Source of the DNA: Clitopilus passeckerianus
Lineage: Eukaryota; Basidiomycota; Agaricomycetes; Agaricales; Entolomataceae
Length of the DNA stretch: 64,000 nt
Assembly: GCA_944990035.1 (NCBI GenBank)
Contig: CALYLX010000123.1
Location: 1-64,000, forward strand
Reading direction: 5' to 3'
Within the stretch, counting starts at the first letter, position 1. Every line of letters begins with the position of its first letter. Positions 51,285-62,695 of the stretch are shown piece after piece. The notes under the pieces are model-generated. The model did not search any database and was not told the DNA's origin. It saw only the letters and a list, made by a program, of their open reading frames with translations. A program made the translations under genes and the position numbers.

Positions 51285-52221
51285 ATGTCTTCTCAAGCTT
51301 ACTCTGCACCTCTCCAGTCCTACCATGTCCGCAACCTAATACGCATTCTCCGAGATGCCAACTCCCACTATAGACGTGTTGCAGAACAGATCCGCGAGAG
51401 CTACAGTCCCACTCATCATGCCCGCACTCGCGCTCAAAAGCTTGGCCTCACCGTCAACGTCGCGAAAGCCGTAGCCTGCGATCACCGCCATGTTAGCACG
51501 ATCCCTCTTCCAATCATCGAGCAAGCATACTCTCCAGCAATTTCCGTGACTTCATCGACTTCGGTCCAGCACCAGCACCTCTCACCTCTTGTCCCGACCG
51601 TGTTGACGAAGACGACACCGAATGGTACTACTAGTGCCTTCTCTGCCGCGTCCGCCTACTCTTTCATTAGCCTGGCTTCAGCTTCCGTCGCCCTTCAGGA
51701 TGATATTGGTACCCCGATGGACGAGGACTGTACCGCAGAGATCCAGCATCCTCCCGTTCCCGCTGATGTCCCAATCGATGCAACCCTGATAGAATGGTCC
51801 ATCCACGACCAATACATGTCGGAAGGCATCTCTATCAAGGTCCACGATTTGTCGATGTTCGACTCAGACGACTCACCCCTTTCGTCCCCGTCCACTGCAG
51901 ACTCTTCCGCAGGACCCTTGACACCTGTGAGTTCTTTGCAAGATTACCTCCATTGCCAGAACGGTGTACTAACATCATTTTTGCGAACGTAGGAGGTGCA
52001 GACGCTCGAACCTATCACGCTTCGAGTGAAGCGTAAATCGGCGGAGATTACTGATTGCAACGCCAACGATTTTGAGAAACGACCTAAGGTGAGCGGAACC
52101 CAATATTGGCAGGATTTAAGCTAATCATCAGTCTGGATGTCAGCTGGCACGAGAATATGGGTGGGACGCAAGAATCCCTGATCATCGCCATATCATCCGC
52201 ATTCCTGCACGGAGAGTCTGA
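51285..52221 (+). CDS. Hypothetical Ser/Thr-rich protein
   Basis: Exons 51285-51926, 51993-52088, 52144-52221; 271 residues, clean splice sites and intact frame. I do not recognise the family. The N-terminus is basic and possibly helical (HVRNLIRILRDANSHYRRVAEQ), the middle is Ser/Thr/Pro-rich with acidic patches (FDSDDSPLSSPST), then a basic segment TLRVKRKSAE and a compact C-terminus LAREYGWDARIPDHRHI. Both introns are phase 0 and the charged, short C-terminal block looks conserved. No signal peptide or membrane span. A nuclear role is possible from the basic KRK segment, but this is a guess. Confidence 0.7.
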
Positions 52222-52716
52222 TCAACTCACGTTTACCCTCTCTGTGACGACACGGAAGTTTATGTCCTAGGGAATGAACTCACTCTGTGCACGGTCACAT
52301 GACATCTTTATACCTCAAGCCTTGCTACACTGGAACCGAAGCCTTTCTATGTTTTTACTCATGCCTTTTCAACGACGTTCCTTTTATGTCAACTATTTAC
52401 GTTCGTCCCCCGTTTAATCAGCTACACGCCATGAACTGTTGGACACTTGTCTTTTACGGACTTCTTCTACTTGAACATACCTTTACTTACACTTGTTACA
52501 TATCTACTTTCCCTCTGCTAAAAGCCTGTTGTGATTTATAGATGATAGTCTGTATCTTCGCTCTCTCGGCATAGCATAATTGTACAACTTGTTCCGAAAT
52601 ACAGTGAATAGGTGCTTGACACTTTCTATGCCGACGTGAAGGTAATGAATGTGAAGGCGTGTACACGAAAGGATCTGATAAGAGATTTCTCCAAGGGCGT
52701 TTCAGCTCAAGGTGAA
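52222..52716. other. Convergent 3' spacer
   Basis: 495 bases between the unknown gene and DBF2; no gene seen. Confidence 0.45.
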
Positions 52717-54560
52717 TCAGAAAATTGTCGCTAAAGCTCCATCGTCGTAATGGTTCGCGAGTCCACTAGCCTTCAGACCTGGACCGTTCTTCCCAAACGT
52801 GAATCCAACCCAGACTCCTCGATCGAGTGGGTCCTCCTTCTCCAGCACTTTCTCTACGTTCATCTGCTTCTCTTTGACCTCGGCATATTTGGCCATATCC
52901 TCGGCGGAGGTGAAATCGTCATAATAGCCTGTATCGGTATCGGAATCCAGCACTGGCACGAATGGAGCTCGAACGGAACGAAGATCGTCCCACTTGACTC
53001 GAGTGAAAAACGGGTGCGACTTGAGTTGAGAGAGGTTGGAGAACCTCACGCTCGCGTGAGCAATAAGCCTGCAACTAAGTTAGCTAGTGAAAACTCCTGA
53101 TAGAAAAGTGATTTCAGACCTTGTGATTGCATCCCATGCAACATCAGACAGGTTGAAGATGAGATCTTCGGGTTTGTCGTACTCTGGCCGGCGCAGGACC
53201 TTGGTCCAGTTCTTCAGATTGGTCCATGTTTCTTCTGGATTGCTACCGGTGAAAGGAGGGAACCCAGCCAAAAACTCGAAGAGGATGCACCCCAGTGACC
53301 AGTAATCAACTGAGTAAGTGTAAGGCTTGCCACGAAGCACTTCAGGTGCCTTTATAAGTGTTAGCCTTAGTTAACAGTTGCGGAGTGACGTGGTAATGAC
53401 CATATAATCAGGGGATCCAACGATGGAATCGGCGTAGCGAGGTTCCTCATTCCTGATCGAGCGATAGATCGAGCGACGCTCCATAGTTGAGCGTTGAATT
53501 ATCTGGTTGTCTTTGACCTTGTCAAGCTGTAAAAGCATGTGTTAAATCGATTCGGGAGGTGTGTCGCATAAGATGACCTTGATTTTAAGGGATTCTATTC
53601 TTTTCGGGTTGAGCGCTCCTGTCGCTAGGCCGAAGTCCGTGAGCTTGACGTGACCGGTGCCATCGACCAGGAAATTCTGTGGAAAGTTGTTGTTAGATTG
53701 TAGCCTAGTTCGCTAGAGACAGACATACCTCCGGTTTGAGATCTCGATGAATGTAACCCAACTTGTGCAGCTCGTTAACTGCAGCAAACATTTCGCTGAT
53801 ATAAAACCGAGCGTGCTCTTCTTTCAAAACCCCTGAGTTATTCAAGAGGGTCCTGAAGTCACCACCCGGGACGTACTCCATCGCTAGATAGACGTGCTCG
53901 GAGTCTTGAAACGCGTAAAGTAGTCGAACGAGCCAGGGGGTTTTGGTGGCGGTCAAAATGTCGCGTTCAACTAGTACGTGCCTAATCTATAGTCTAGGTC
54001 AGTAAACGTTGAGTATACAGGCAGATTCGCACCTCATCCATCTTATGTAGGGTCTTCTTCCTCATCTTCTTCAATGCACAGACTTCCCCGGTCTCTTGCT
54101 TCCTTGCAAGGTAGACTTCCCCATATCCACCCTGACCGACTTGAGCGATTATATGAAACTGGTCGACCTTGAGCTTCGTGCGACGTCGTCGTAGCAGTAC
54201 CCGTTCTCTGCCACAATATGACTTAAATTCCTTGGTGTACTCGAGGCCTTCTACACGGCGGGAAGCAGTATCCTGATCAAATCTTAAGCGTCGCTCCTTG
54301 CGACCAGCCAAGTACCCGAGTGCCTGAAAGTAGTAATCGAGAAAATCTGCGGTAAATTTTCATCATTCGAAGCCAAGGTCTTCCTTCACAGAGACTGGGG
54401 ACGTACACAACTGCGCCACTGTTGCCTTCCTCTTCACTTCCGGGCTGCCGAGGAGCTCCCTTTCCCAGGCTTGTAATCCGCCTTGTCGAAGCGTAGACCT
54501 GACCCGGGTGGTGTCCATCGCAATATCTGCGCCTGCAGTAGTTGTTCTTGTAGTGGCCAT
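52717..54560 (-). CDS. DBF2: NDR-family kinase Dbf2/Sid2 (mitotic exit / septation)
   Basis: Terminal kinase of the mitotic-exit or septation-initiation network, activated with Mob1. Seven exons: 54560-54407, 54346-54033, 53986-53729, 53676-53578, 53526-53401, 53349-53120, 53068-52717; 510 residues, intact. An N-terminal Mob-binding helix region ([20 protein letters not shown]) precedes the kinase domain: [62 protein letters not shown]. The NDR-typical insert between subdomains VII and VIII is present and split by introns. The hydrophobic motif VGFTFGK with its regulatory Thr lies in the C-terminal extension. Confidence 0.93.
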
Positions 54561-55019
54561 ATAGAATGTGGTCCCTGATCAAGCTTTCAATGCTTGATGA
54601 TCGAAGTGGCTGTGGCCATGGCCACCCGGCCTAAGCGCCAATACCAATGCATCTGGCTATTTGGTTCTATTTGTTCCCCCTTAGGCCATCAGGAAAATAT
54701 TCCCTCTGACTACAGTCGACTATCTCATAGTGTATTAGCTAATCATGCATAATAGCCGGTAATGCATAGCTCGAGCCTGGAACGGACATGGTTACCGCCA
54801 ATTTATGCACGAATTCTCATATTCAATAATGTGTAGCCTATTTTGTACATTATGCATTAGTAGAGTGAGGGTCAGCTTCAGTAACTACATCTCTGAGCTT
54901 CAAAAAGGCATGATCCGTGCATTATTCCACTCCTTATTGGCTGCTCAGTTTGGAGAAATATGTTTGAAAATGTTTCAAAAAATAAGGAACCCTGAATTCC
55001 AGCAAAGCAACTCTCAACC
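54561..55019. other. Spacer, start of a mobile-element region
   Basis: No gene. At about 54711 ACAGTCGACTATCTCATAG looks like a terminal repeat of a Fot1/pogo-type element, but I could not find a matching copy at the other side of the transposase relic. Confidence 0.3.
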
Positions 55020-56650
55020 ATGCCCAAGTCACTCGTGCGCAAGCCTCGAGACCTTCCAAAGCCATACAAACCAAGAAACAAGCAGCTGCTGAAGAAACTC
55101 GCGAATGGTCAGGCGCCAGCTACATCAGCCAAGTGTATCAAAAGTCATAACTGTGATAATCTCACATTAAATGATTGGTTGATGGTTGTCGACTATTGCG
55201 ACAACAATCCATCCATATCTCAATCTGCCGTCGTCGCCTACTTCAAGAATAAGAAGGATGGGGCCTTAATATTTACACAATCATCGCTCTCATGTCACCT
55301 GTCTGAAAAAGGTTGAGCCGAAGATCAATTGAAGCTGCACGCCAATCCTACCTTACTCTCAGCGAAAAGGGTTCACATTGTGACAAGGCCGGATGTGGAG
55401 GAGTGTCTGGTTCTTTGGACTAGACACATGGAAGCTAAGAAGGAGTTGGTTACAGGGCCAATGCTGGGAGTAAAACAGAGGGTATTCAAGGATTTACTAC
55501 AGGTTCCCAAACAGAAACGACTCCGAAGTGAGGGTTGGGTGTGGAAATTCTGCAAGACGTAGGAATTTTGATCTTGATCACTTCATTTCTGGAAATTGAC
55601 ATTCTTCCAGTTATGGCCTCAAAGATCGCCTTAATTTTGATGAGTTGGCGTGGTATCCTTTGTGAGTCTTTGGCCCCTCTTTGACATATGCGAGACTGAC
55701 ATCACCAATTAGGGCGCCTCCTGGTGATTGTGGCTTGGCGCGGGAGCAGATGTCAGGGAAGAAGTCCAGTAAATTTCGTATCACACTAGAATTCTTAGTG
55801 AATGCCAATGGGTCAGAGAGGTGGCCAATTTTTTTTATTGGAAAAGCCAAATGTCCTCGTTGTTTTGAGAAAATACCACCTGGCAGATGTGGTTTTTACT
55901 ACCAGAACAATAAAATGGCATGAATGACCTCTCAGTTCTTTGAAATGTAAGTGTCCCTGCGATCGAATATCACTTCTTTGATCACTAATGAATTTCCTGA
56001 CAGCTACATCAAAGAAATTGACACCTATTTTCGGAAGGAGAGCCGAAAAGTTTTGCCTAACTCTCGACAACTTCTTAGGACATACCATCTCGTATCAGCC
56101 AACAAATATTGAGATGCTATTTTTCGAGCCTAATCACACCCTGTTTGTCCAACCACTTGATGCAGGCATCATCCGGTGCTTCAAGGTTCATTACTACTGG
56201 CATGCTTACTGCATGCACGCCATTCAGAAGGATACAAATGGAGAAGATGATATCCGGAAAATGGATCTTCTTGAAGCATTTGGCATAGCAGTTGAAGCCT
56301 GGAGTGCTGTTAGTTCTGAAACAATCTGGAACTGTTGGAATCACACAGGGATACAAAGGTAAGGTTTTCATTAATTTCACTTTAGGGTACATTTCTGATA
56401 TTCTATGGAAGGGATCCGGAAATGATCAAGGCCAAGCAGTCACAATCATCTGGATTAGGGGATCCCAAAGCTTGGGAGATCATTGAGCAGTTTGCTCAGG
56501 CTGAGGGCGAGAATGACCTGACACTGCCCGCTACAGAAAAGCTTCTCAAAACATGCTTGAGTGCTCGTTATAAGTATGACAAATAGAAGCCAGCATTTGA
56601 TGCCATTTTCGCAGCTGAGGGTGATGCTCTTGAGGCTCTTACATAAATGA
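55020..56650 (+). pseudogene. Decayed pogo/Tigger-type DDE transposase
   Basis: Fragments in several frames make a CENP-B/pogo-like transposase. N-terminal MPKSLVRKPRDLPKPYKPRN and the helix-turn-helix region SQSAVVAYFKNKKDG are followed by a stop at about 55315; then RPDVEECLVLWTRHMEAKK, the CENP-B second DNA-binding region; then after further stops DFDEL-type and LTLDNFLGHTISYQ (second catalytic Asp with GH) and QPLDAGIIRCFKVHYY, the conserved DDE_1 block with the third acidic position. At least four in-frame stops or shifts, so not functional. Confidence 0.85.
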
Positions 56651-56944
56651 CTACCAATTAGGGAGTTACCCAGGCCGTTCGGCTTGTTTTCACCTCCATA
56701 CCCACTCTTACCATCCCCTATTCTTTCGGTCCCTTGCGGGCAAAGTCATGTGACCACTATGCTTACTTAAGATTTTCCATGGTCAGGTGGAACCATCATG
56801 CTGCGGCCGTGCCTAGAGCACCAGTAACCCAGCTGCGAACCTCCTTTACCAAGGAAGGACTCATGTCATGTGCTTCTGTCACGTCACAGGGTTGAACCAA
56901 TAATCATGTGATGAAGCTGCAGACTTCAGGACCTGCAATACAAA

Positions 56945-57032
56945 AGTTGCGACCTGTGAGGATCGAACCCTTGACCTTGCCGCTGCCTGCCACACAGCTC
57001 TGGGTCCACTTAGCAGTTGAGCCAAGTGGCCC
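56945..57032 (-). repeat. tRNA-derived SINE-like tail with Pol III boxes
   Basis: On the minus strand TGGCTCAACTGCTAAGTGG (57024-57006) fits a Pol III A box and GGGTTCGATCC (56970-56960) fits a B box. Spacing is tRNA-like with a long variable region. No acceptor-stem pairing, so it is not a working tRNA. It lies at the 3' end of the minus-strand LINE fragment. Confidence 0.55.
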
Positions 57033-57483
57033 TTTTGAGAGCACAACTATCTTGACACAGTTGTTGCGCAAAACAGCCTTGCTTATGGACAAGTCAATGG
57101 CTGTGAGTTTGACATCATCAGAGAGGGCCCTGTCTGATGCCATAGTGTACTCCTCTGGCCCAAAAGTGCCATGAAGGAGGGAGCAGGCAGCAACCACTTG
57201 GTGCTTCCTGCTCTTGGGGACAGACACATCAGCTGCCACCAACACTGTGGTGTCAGACAGATCTGCATCCGCGCGAATCACATCCAAATAGGTGCGACAA
57301 GAGTCAAGGGCATCCTTAGATGCTGCAATAATGATGCCAAATGTAACTTTGCCAGAGTGCGTGTCCAACAGGCAGAGGCCTGGGACTGCTTCTCTATGGA
57401 CAGGGTTGAGAGGCTCAGAAATGCACACAGCATGTGCATCAGAGTCCACAACCGTAGAGAGCAAGTTGCAGCGCACACATTGT

Positions 57484-57553
57484 GACAAGTTGGAGAGAGA
57501 CAAAGGGAGACGCATTGCGACAAGTTGGAGAGAGACAAAGGGAGACGCATTGT
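57484..57553 (+). repeat. Tandem duplication of a 35-base unit
   Basis: GACAAGTTGGAGAGAGACAA and its continuation to GCATTG occur twice in direct succession with at most one difference, within the LINE fragment. Confidence 0.85.
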
Positions 57554-57739
57554 TCCTTCATACAGCTGGTGTTTGTCACTAATGAGTGACAGCGTAGGGT
57601 GGTTGCCAATTAGGGTGCCAATATGCGCCTGGCCACGTTCAACCAGTTTCCTGATGTGCAAATTAATGGGAGGAAGACCAGCAATAGACTCGGTCCCCCC
57701 ACCCGGCGATGTGCAAAAGGCACCAGTTATCCACCTGGC

Positions 57740-58140
57740 AGCCTTGGGGTCACCCAACTGACACGCAGAACCATTGCAAGCTCTTCCACTGCTGTTGGGA
57801 GAAGCCTGATGCAAATCCCCTGGTGCCTGCCACTCCCGATGGTGAACCGTGCCCCCATGCACCCAGGTGCATCAACTGTGGCAAGGCGCACACAGCGGAT
57901 TCGTCCAAGTGCGCCTTCTCTCGTCACCGGTTTGACGCTGGCTGGATCCAGTGCCGGTATGATGTCAATGATGCGGTACGCTTTTCTGCTAGAGCACTGC
58001 AAAGTTATGCTAACGTTCAACCACCCAGGAGGAGACCGATTCAGACAGCTCTGGGTGATTGTACTGCTCACGTTTAAATTGCTTTATGCGTCACAAATAT
58101 GTATCTATGCTTTGCTTCTACTCACAGAATGTGAATAGAA
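57740..58140 (+). pseudogene. LINE ORF1 (Gag-like) zinc-knuckle end
   Basis: The frame contains CPHAPRCINCGKAHTADSSKC, close to CCHC zinc knuckles of LINE ORF1 proteins, and ends ALGDCTAHV at about 58077. A near-identical copy lies inverted at 61300-61925. The 5' part is missing. Confidence 0.78.
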
Positions 58141-59168
58141 ACTATGATCTTGTGTCATCCCTCTTGGAGGAGCGTAAGAATGATTTTGACGTTCTTCTGC
58201 TACAAGAGCCTCCCTAGAGGCTAATACGTTGCACTGTGTCCACTACCAGCCCAGAAGGGGAGGCAGTGATTGGTGCTCCCACTCATCCGGACTGGCTGGT
58301 CATGTTTAGACGTCCAGCATCCGATACTGACCGCCCACGTGTTATGACGTTTGTGCATAGGCGTCTTGCAGGCATATGGCCTGCATTTCACACTGACCTC
58401 GCCAACCACAATGATGTGGTGGTCACTACATTGTATGGGAGCACAGGTGCTCAAATACACTTTGCCAATGTCTACTCCAGCCCAGGGGATGGTACTGCCA
58501 TTCGCTGGCTGTGTGACAATGCCCCTCATCTCCCAAGCATGCTTTGCATGGTGGGGGACTTCAACTGCAAGTCGTCAGTCTGGGACCCAGACTACAACTC
58601 TACAAATCATGTTGCAACTGAACTATGCGATATTGCGCTTGACCTGGGTTTGGAGGCCAGCGTACTACCAGTACACACTCCTACTCACTTCCCACATGCT
58701 GTCAGCCTTAGGCCGTCAGTCATTGATCTATTCTTCCTCCCTGTGGGTCGCACTGCAGGGACTTCACACAGCGTGGTCACAGAGTGGAAAGGACCCTCTG
58801 ACCATGCTCCTCTGACCGTCACGCTCCCCATCCAGCCTGTGCAGCTGGCTGCTGAGCGTGTCACTCTGCCAAGGGGCAGCGAGCAAGAGGAAGAGTTTCT
58901 AAAGGAGCTGTTCTCTTCTTTGTGAGCACTGGACACATCTGGTCTCACAACAGCAGAAGCAATTGAACACTGCACAGGCGCCATTGCAACTGCTATTAAG
59001 CAGTCTTGGGATAACAACTCAAAGACTGCCCGCATCTCCACCAAGTCAAAGTCCTGGTGGAATTTGGAGTGCTCTGAGGCTGTCAGAGTGTATCACACTT
59101 CCAGGGCAGTCACTGATTACAAGGTGTTCTGCAGGACCACCAAGGTGGCCAAGCGCAAGTTCTTTGAT
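58130..59168 (+). pseudogene. LINE ORF2 endonuclease (EEP) part
   Basis: An APE-type endonuclease/exonuclease/phosphatase domain: LLLQEPP at the start (catalytic Glu), then VVVTTLYGS, IHFANVYSSPGDG, MVGDFNCKSSVWDPDYNST and GPSDHAPLTVTLP. In non-LTR retrotransposons this domain nicks target DNA for target-primed reverse transcription. A stop codon (about 58215) directly after LLLQEPP and another at 58923 break the frame. The fragment continues as KSWWNLECSEAVRVYHTS and is cut at 59168 by the inverted-arm element. Confidence 0.88.
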
Positions 59169-59169
59169 A

Positions 59170-59383
59170 CAGTGACTCAAACAATTGTCTGGATGTTTCG
59201 CACTTTTTGAGTATTTGCTTAATAACTTTTGCTATACTAAAGTTTGAATTATAGTGTTGGTACATAAAACAAAGCATTTACCTCTGCTACAAGAATATAT
59301 AAAAGTTACGTAATTCGGATCAAAGTCCGTTTAGATATAATAGAAACAAGTCAGAGATACATCCAGACAATTATTTGACTGTG
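59170..59383 (+). repeat. Left inverted arm, itself MITE-like
   Basis: Outer end ACTCAAACAATTGTCTGGATG and inner end CATCCAGACAATTATTTGA are inverted relative to each other, so the arm by itself has terminal inverted repeats of about 20 bases, as a MITE would. Confidence 0.8.
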
Positions 59384-59529
59384 CTTCCAGAAACACAGAC
59401 ACAGCCAATTGCAGTGTGCATAGCCCTTGGCAGTGCAGCACAGCCTTAGAGGCTATGCACTACAGCCATATGGCTGTGTTTGCAATACATATAAGCAGCT
59501 GAAATGCTATCAGATCCCCACAATTTACC

Positions 59530-60003
59530 ATGCGGCCTATTCCATCTGCTCAGAAGGAAAACATTATTTCTCTGGCTTCTAACAATTACTCTGTCCAGTC
59601 TATTGCCTCCAAACTCAATGTAGGCAAGTCTACTGTGGCTACAGTGCTTCAAGAAATCTGTTCCAACTGCTCTAAACCTTCTTCTGGCCGCCCTTCTAAG
59701 CTCACCCCTACTGATAAACGAGCTGTTCTGGCACAATTCAACCATGGCAGATGCACTAATGCTGTGCGGGTCACCAAACATATTAACACCATCATTTCCA
59801 ACACTGTCTCCCTGCAAACAGTCAGAAATGTACTTAAGAAAAATGATTTCTATGCTGTTGTGTTGAAGCCAAAGCCCTTGCTTACTTCTGCTCAAAAGAA
59901 GGTGCGCGTAGCATGGTGCCACAAGCACAAGGAACGCACTGTAGAGGACTGGAAGAGGGTGGTATGGTCAGATAAGACCAAGATCAATAGAACTAATGGC
60001 TGA
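59530..60003 (+). pseudogene. Truncated Tc1-like transposase
   Basis: 157 codons from MRPIPSAQKENIISLASNNY. The paired helix-turn-helix DNA-binding domain is present (YSVQSIASKLNVGKSTVATV; SSGRPSKLTPTDKRAVL), and the catalytic domain begins with WKRVVWSDKTKINR, holding the first Asp. Everything after it (second D and third D/E) is missing, so the enzyme cannot work. The cut lies 20 bases before the right arm. Confidence 0.88.
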
Positions 60004-60022
60004 ATTTTATATATCTAATGTA

Positions 60023-60237
60023 CATAGTCAAATAATTGTCCGGATGTATCTCTGACTTGTTTCTACTATATCTCAACGGGCTTTGATCCGAATTATGTAA
60101 CCTTTATATATTCTTGTAGCAGAGATCGAATGCTTTGTTTTATGTACCAACACTATAATTCAAACTTTAGTATAGCAAAAGTTATTAAGCAAATACTCAA
60201 AAGGTGCGAAACATCCGGACAATTGTTTGAGTCACTG
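60023..60237 (-). repeat. Right inverted arm
   Basis: Inverted copy of 59170-59383 with scattered substitutions (for example GTCCGG for GTCTGG and GATCTCTGC for TACCTCTGC). Confidence 0.85.
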
Positions 60238-61291
60238 TATAATGTTCTCAGGTTCGAGTTTATACCACTCCAGAGTTTGCCAAAGATCTTCATCTAGAAT
60301 CTGTGTGCAAAATTGGGCATCTATATTACCTTCAATTCTAATAGCATATCCAACCCCCACCCCATACAACCCCACACCATGATACTTCTACCACTATATT
60401 TAGTTGTTTCCTGCACAGTGCATGCATTGAGGCCCTCTCCCTCTTCTTTCCAGACCCATTGTATCCCATCTGACCCCAAGCGGTTGATTTTAGTCTCATC
60501 AGACCATATAACATGCTTCCAGTCCTTCACAGTCCAGTGCAGATATTGTTCTGCAAATTCCTTCCAAAGGCACTTATGCTGTTTTTTGAGTGCAGGCTTT
60601 TTCCTCTTCTTTACAGCTTTTCAACTAGCATTATGCAAGCCACAGTGCACAGTATGAGCTTAGAGGGCTTGGTTGGTGATGTTACATAAGGCCTGTATAG
60701 CCTCAGTGGCTGTAGAAGGCTTGCCTATGCACATGGCACATTTGGTGTAGTCGATGTTGGCAGAAGTGAGCTTGGCTGGCCGGCCACCAGAAGACTTATC
60801 AAGGTCTGGAAGATGTTGATTACAGATTCTAGAGATAGAAGTAAGGCCAACACTAGTGTCTCTATTGATCTGACGAATAGATGCACCAGATTGAAGCAGT
60901 TCAACAACACAAATAGTTTGAGCTTTGGTGATGGACTTCATAGCAGAGTTGGGGGTCCAGGATGGACCGGAGGGCTACTTATATACTAGTATCACACTCT
61001 GGTCACATGACCTTGTTGATTACAATCAACAAAGTAGAGTGTCACATGACTTATAAGGTAATTCTTAGTTTTCTATGAAGCAGTTACAAAACTGTTCCAA
61101 CGAGTCACTGTGTTGTTTTGCTTATATCATCCACCAAACCCTATCGCACAGACCCATGCTTATGTCAGCTTCAAGCTATGATCTTACACTATATTGGGTA
61201 ATATTTCGATGATTTTATCAATTTTACTTCCTGAGCTATTAAAGCATCTTTATAAAAGTAGCAAACATTAGAACACTTTTGTTGCTTACTG
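60238..61291 (-). mobile_element. Second Tc1-like element, 3' half lost
   Basis: Minus strand. The outer end GAACACTTTTGTTGCTTACTG abuts TA at 61292-61293. The transposase starts MKSITKAQTICVVELLQSGA at 60941, with SGGRPAKLTSANIDY of the DNA-binding domain; a stop at about 60660 breaks it. Further on come VIWSDETKINRLGSDG and KYSGRSIMVWGCMGWG, and LEWYKLEPENII, after which the Tc1 consensus would read on to the second catalytic Asp. The sequence stops exactly there, at the TA beside the right arm. Defective. Confidence 0.85.
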
Positions 61292-61299
61292 TACATGAT

Positions 61300-61925
61300 T
61301 GTATCGCATAAAGTAAAGTTATGTGCAGGCAGTGCGTTCACCCTGACCAATCTGAATCGGTCTCCTCCTGGGTGGTAGTGCGTCAGTATAACTCTGCAGT
61401 GCTTTAACAGAAAAGCCTACCGCATCGTTGACAGCACATTGGTGCTGGATCCATCCAGCATCAAACTAATGTCTTGCAAAAGGGCACTTGGATGAATCAG
61501 CCTCGTGCTCCTTGCCACAGTTGATGCACCTAGGTGCATGTGGGCATGGTGCATCATCAGGAGTGGCAGGAACCGGAGGATTGGCGTCAGGCTTGCCCCA
61601 GCAGCAGTGGGCAAGCTTGCAATGGTTATGCAAATCATGGCCATAGCCGCAATGCACGCAGGAGTTGAACTGCTGCCTGCAGGTGGCAATGAGGTGACCC
61701 CAAGCCCAGCAGTGTTGACACTGCAGGATGCCCGCATGGATGCTTGCAGGGGAGATGAGACAGAAGCATCCCCCGATGGAGATCTTCTTGTGTGTAATGG
61801 CCTTGAGGGAGGTACCAGACCTGGTCATCCCTTTTGATCTGTTACCACCAACATCACAGCCACAACAGCGACGCAAATTCGCCCTCCAGCAGCTTGCACA
61901 CCGCTTTATTCTCCAGTATATCCGC
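61300..61925 (-). pseudogene. LINE ORF1 fragment, inverted
   Basis: Zinc knuckles read on the minus strand: CQHCWAWGHLIATC (a perfect CX2CX4HX4C), CVHCGYGHDLHNHC and CINCGKEHEADSSKC. Downstream it matches the plus-strand copy at 57740-58110, including the segment after the ORF1 stop. A stop after SSKCPFARH breaks the frame. It is interrupted at 61293 by the second Tc1 element. Confidence 0.82.
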
Positions 61926-61936
61926 CTGTCTGCGCT

Positions 61937-62695
61937 ATGAGTAGTGCAGGAGGCAGCAAGAAGACTCCCCGGCCGCCGGATCCAACTCCAACGCCATCCA
62001 CACCCCAGAAGGGCTATGGCCATGACTATGGCGTATTTGATGGTGAAGAAACACCCCAGGGCCCCTCTGGCGCTTGGAACAAGCGTCCCACTCCAGCAAT
62101 GGAGGAGGACAATGATTTCGATGCAGATGAGGGCCCTGCTCCTTCAGCCCCTTCCTCCCCAGAGCACAAGCGCAGGAAAAACGCCTCTGGTGCTGCTGTA
62201 GCGCAGCCCAAGTCTAGAACTGCCTCCAGGGCAGGCTCTCCCACTCAAACAGAGTTCAAAGCTCTGTTTCCCGGACATGAAGAGAAGGACTCTTATACCC
62301 TGTCTTTACAGGCTACAGAAGCAGCCATCAGGAATAATGTAGAGGCCCTTACTGATGCTCTTGTCACTATACAAGGCTGGATAGACCACTGTCCTCCTAG
62401 TGCTGTATATGAGCTTCAGGCAAAGCTCATTGCAGACTGCCTTGTCTCAACAGTTGCTTGCGCGGCATCTGTTCATATCACAGACTACCTCAGTGTGGAT
62501 GAGGAGTGTCTCCCCCAAATCCGACGTGTTAGGGACGCATTGGATGCTCTCCTGCCGTCTCCTTCCCCCCAGCAGCGCCCTGCACGCACTGCTGCTCCTA
62601 AGGGTGCTGCAAGCGCAGCATCCGCTCCCTCCACTGCTGCTGCAGGGGGGCATGGTGTAGCACCGGCCTCCCTTGCTCCTGCAGTCGCCCCCACC
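61937..62695 (+). pseudogene. LINE ORF1 N-terminal part, truncated
   Basis: An open frame from MSSAGGSKKTPRPPD with Pro/Ser-rich and acidic stretches, a basic KRRKN segment, then a helical region (AIRNNVEALTDALVTIQGWI, VRDALDALLPSP). Its composition and place next to ORF1 zinc-knuckle sequence suggest the N-terminal part of the same LINE ORF1. The frame runs on to 62851 but only because it reads into the LTR from 62696. Assignment is inference from context. Confidence 0.55.

Larger units (their letters stand above)
56904..57750 (-). pseudogene. LINE ORF2 3' fragment (RT end and RNase H)
   Basis: Read on the minus strand it has AARWITGAFCTSP and GLPPINLHIRKLVERGQ, the C-terminal part of the reverse transcriptase region of basidiomycete LINEs, then VLVAADVSVPKSRKHQVVAA and LTAIDLSISKAVL, an RNase H-like domain (catalytic Asp in AADVS; acidic residue changed further on). 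A frame shift separates the two parts. The 5' end is cut at about 57750, where sequence switches to plus-strand LINE. Confidence 0.72.
59170..60237. mobile_element. Tc1/mariner-like element with two long inverted arms
   Basis: The element starts CAGTGACTCAAACAATTG and ends with the inverse, CAATTGTTTGAGTCACTG, next to TA on both sides (59168-59169 and 60238-60239), the Tc1/mariner target-site signature. Arms of about 214 bases at both ends are inverted copies with few differences. Between them lies a truncated Tc1 transposase. Total 1068 bases. Confidence 0.85.
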
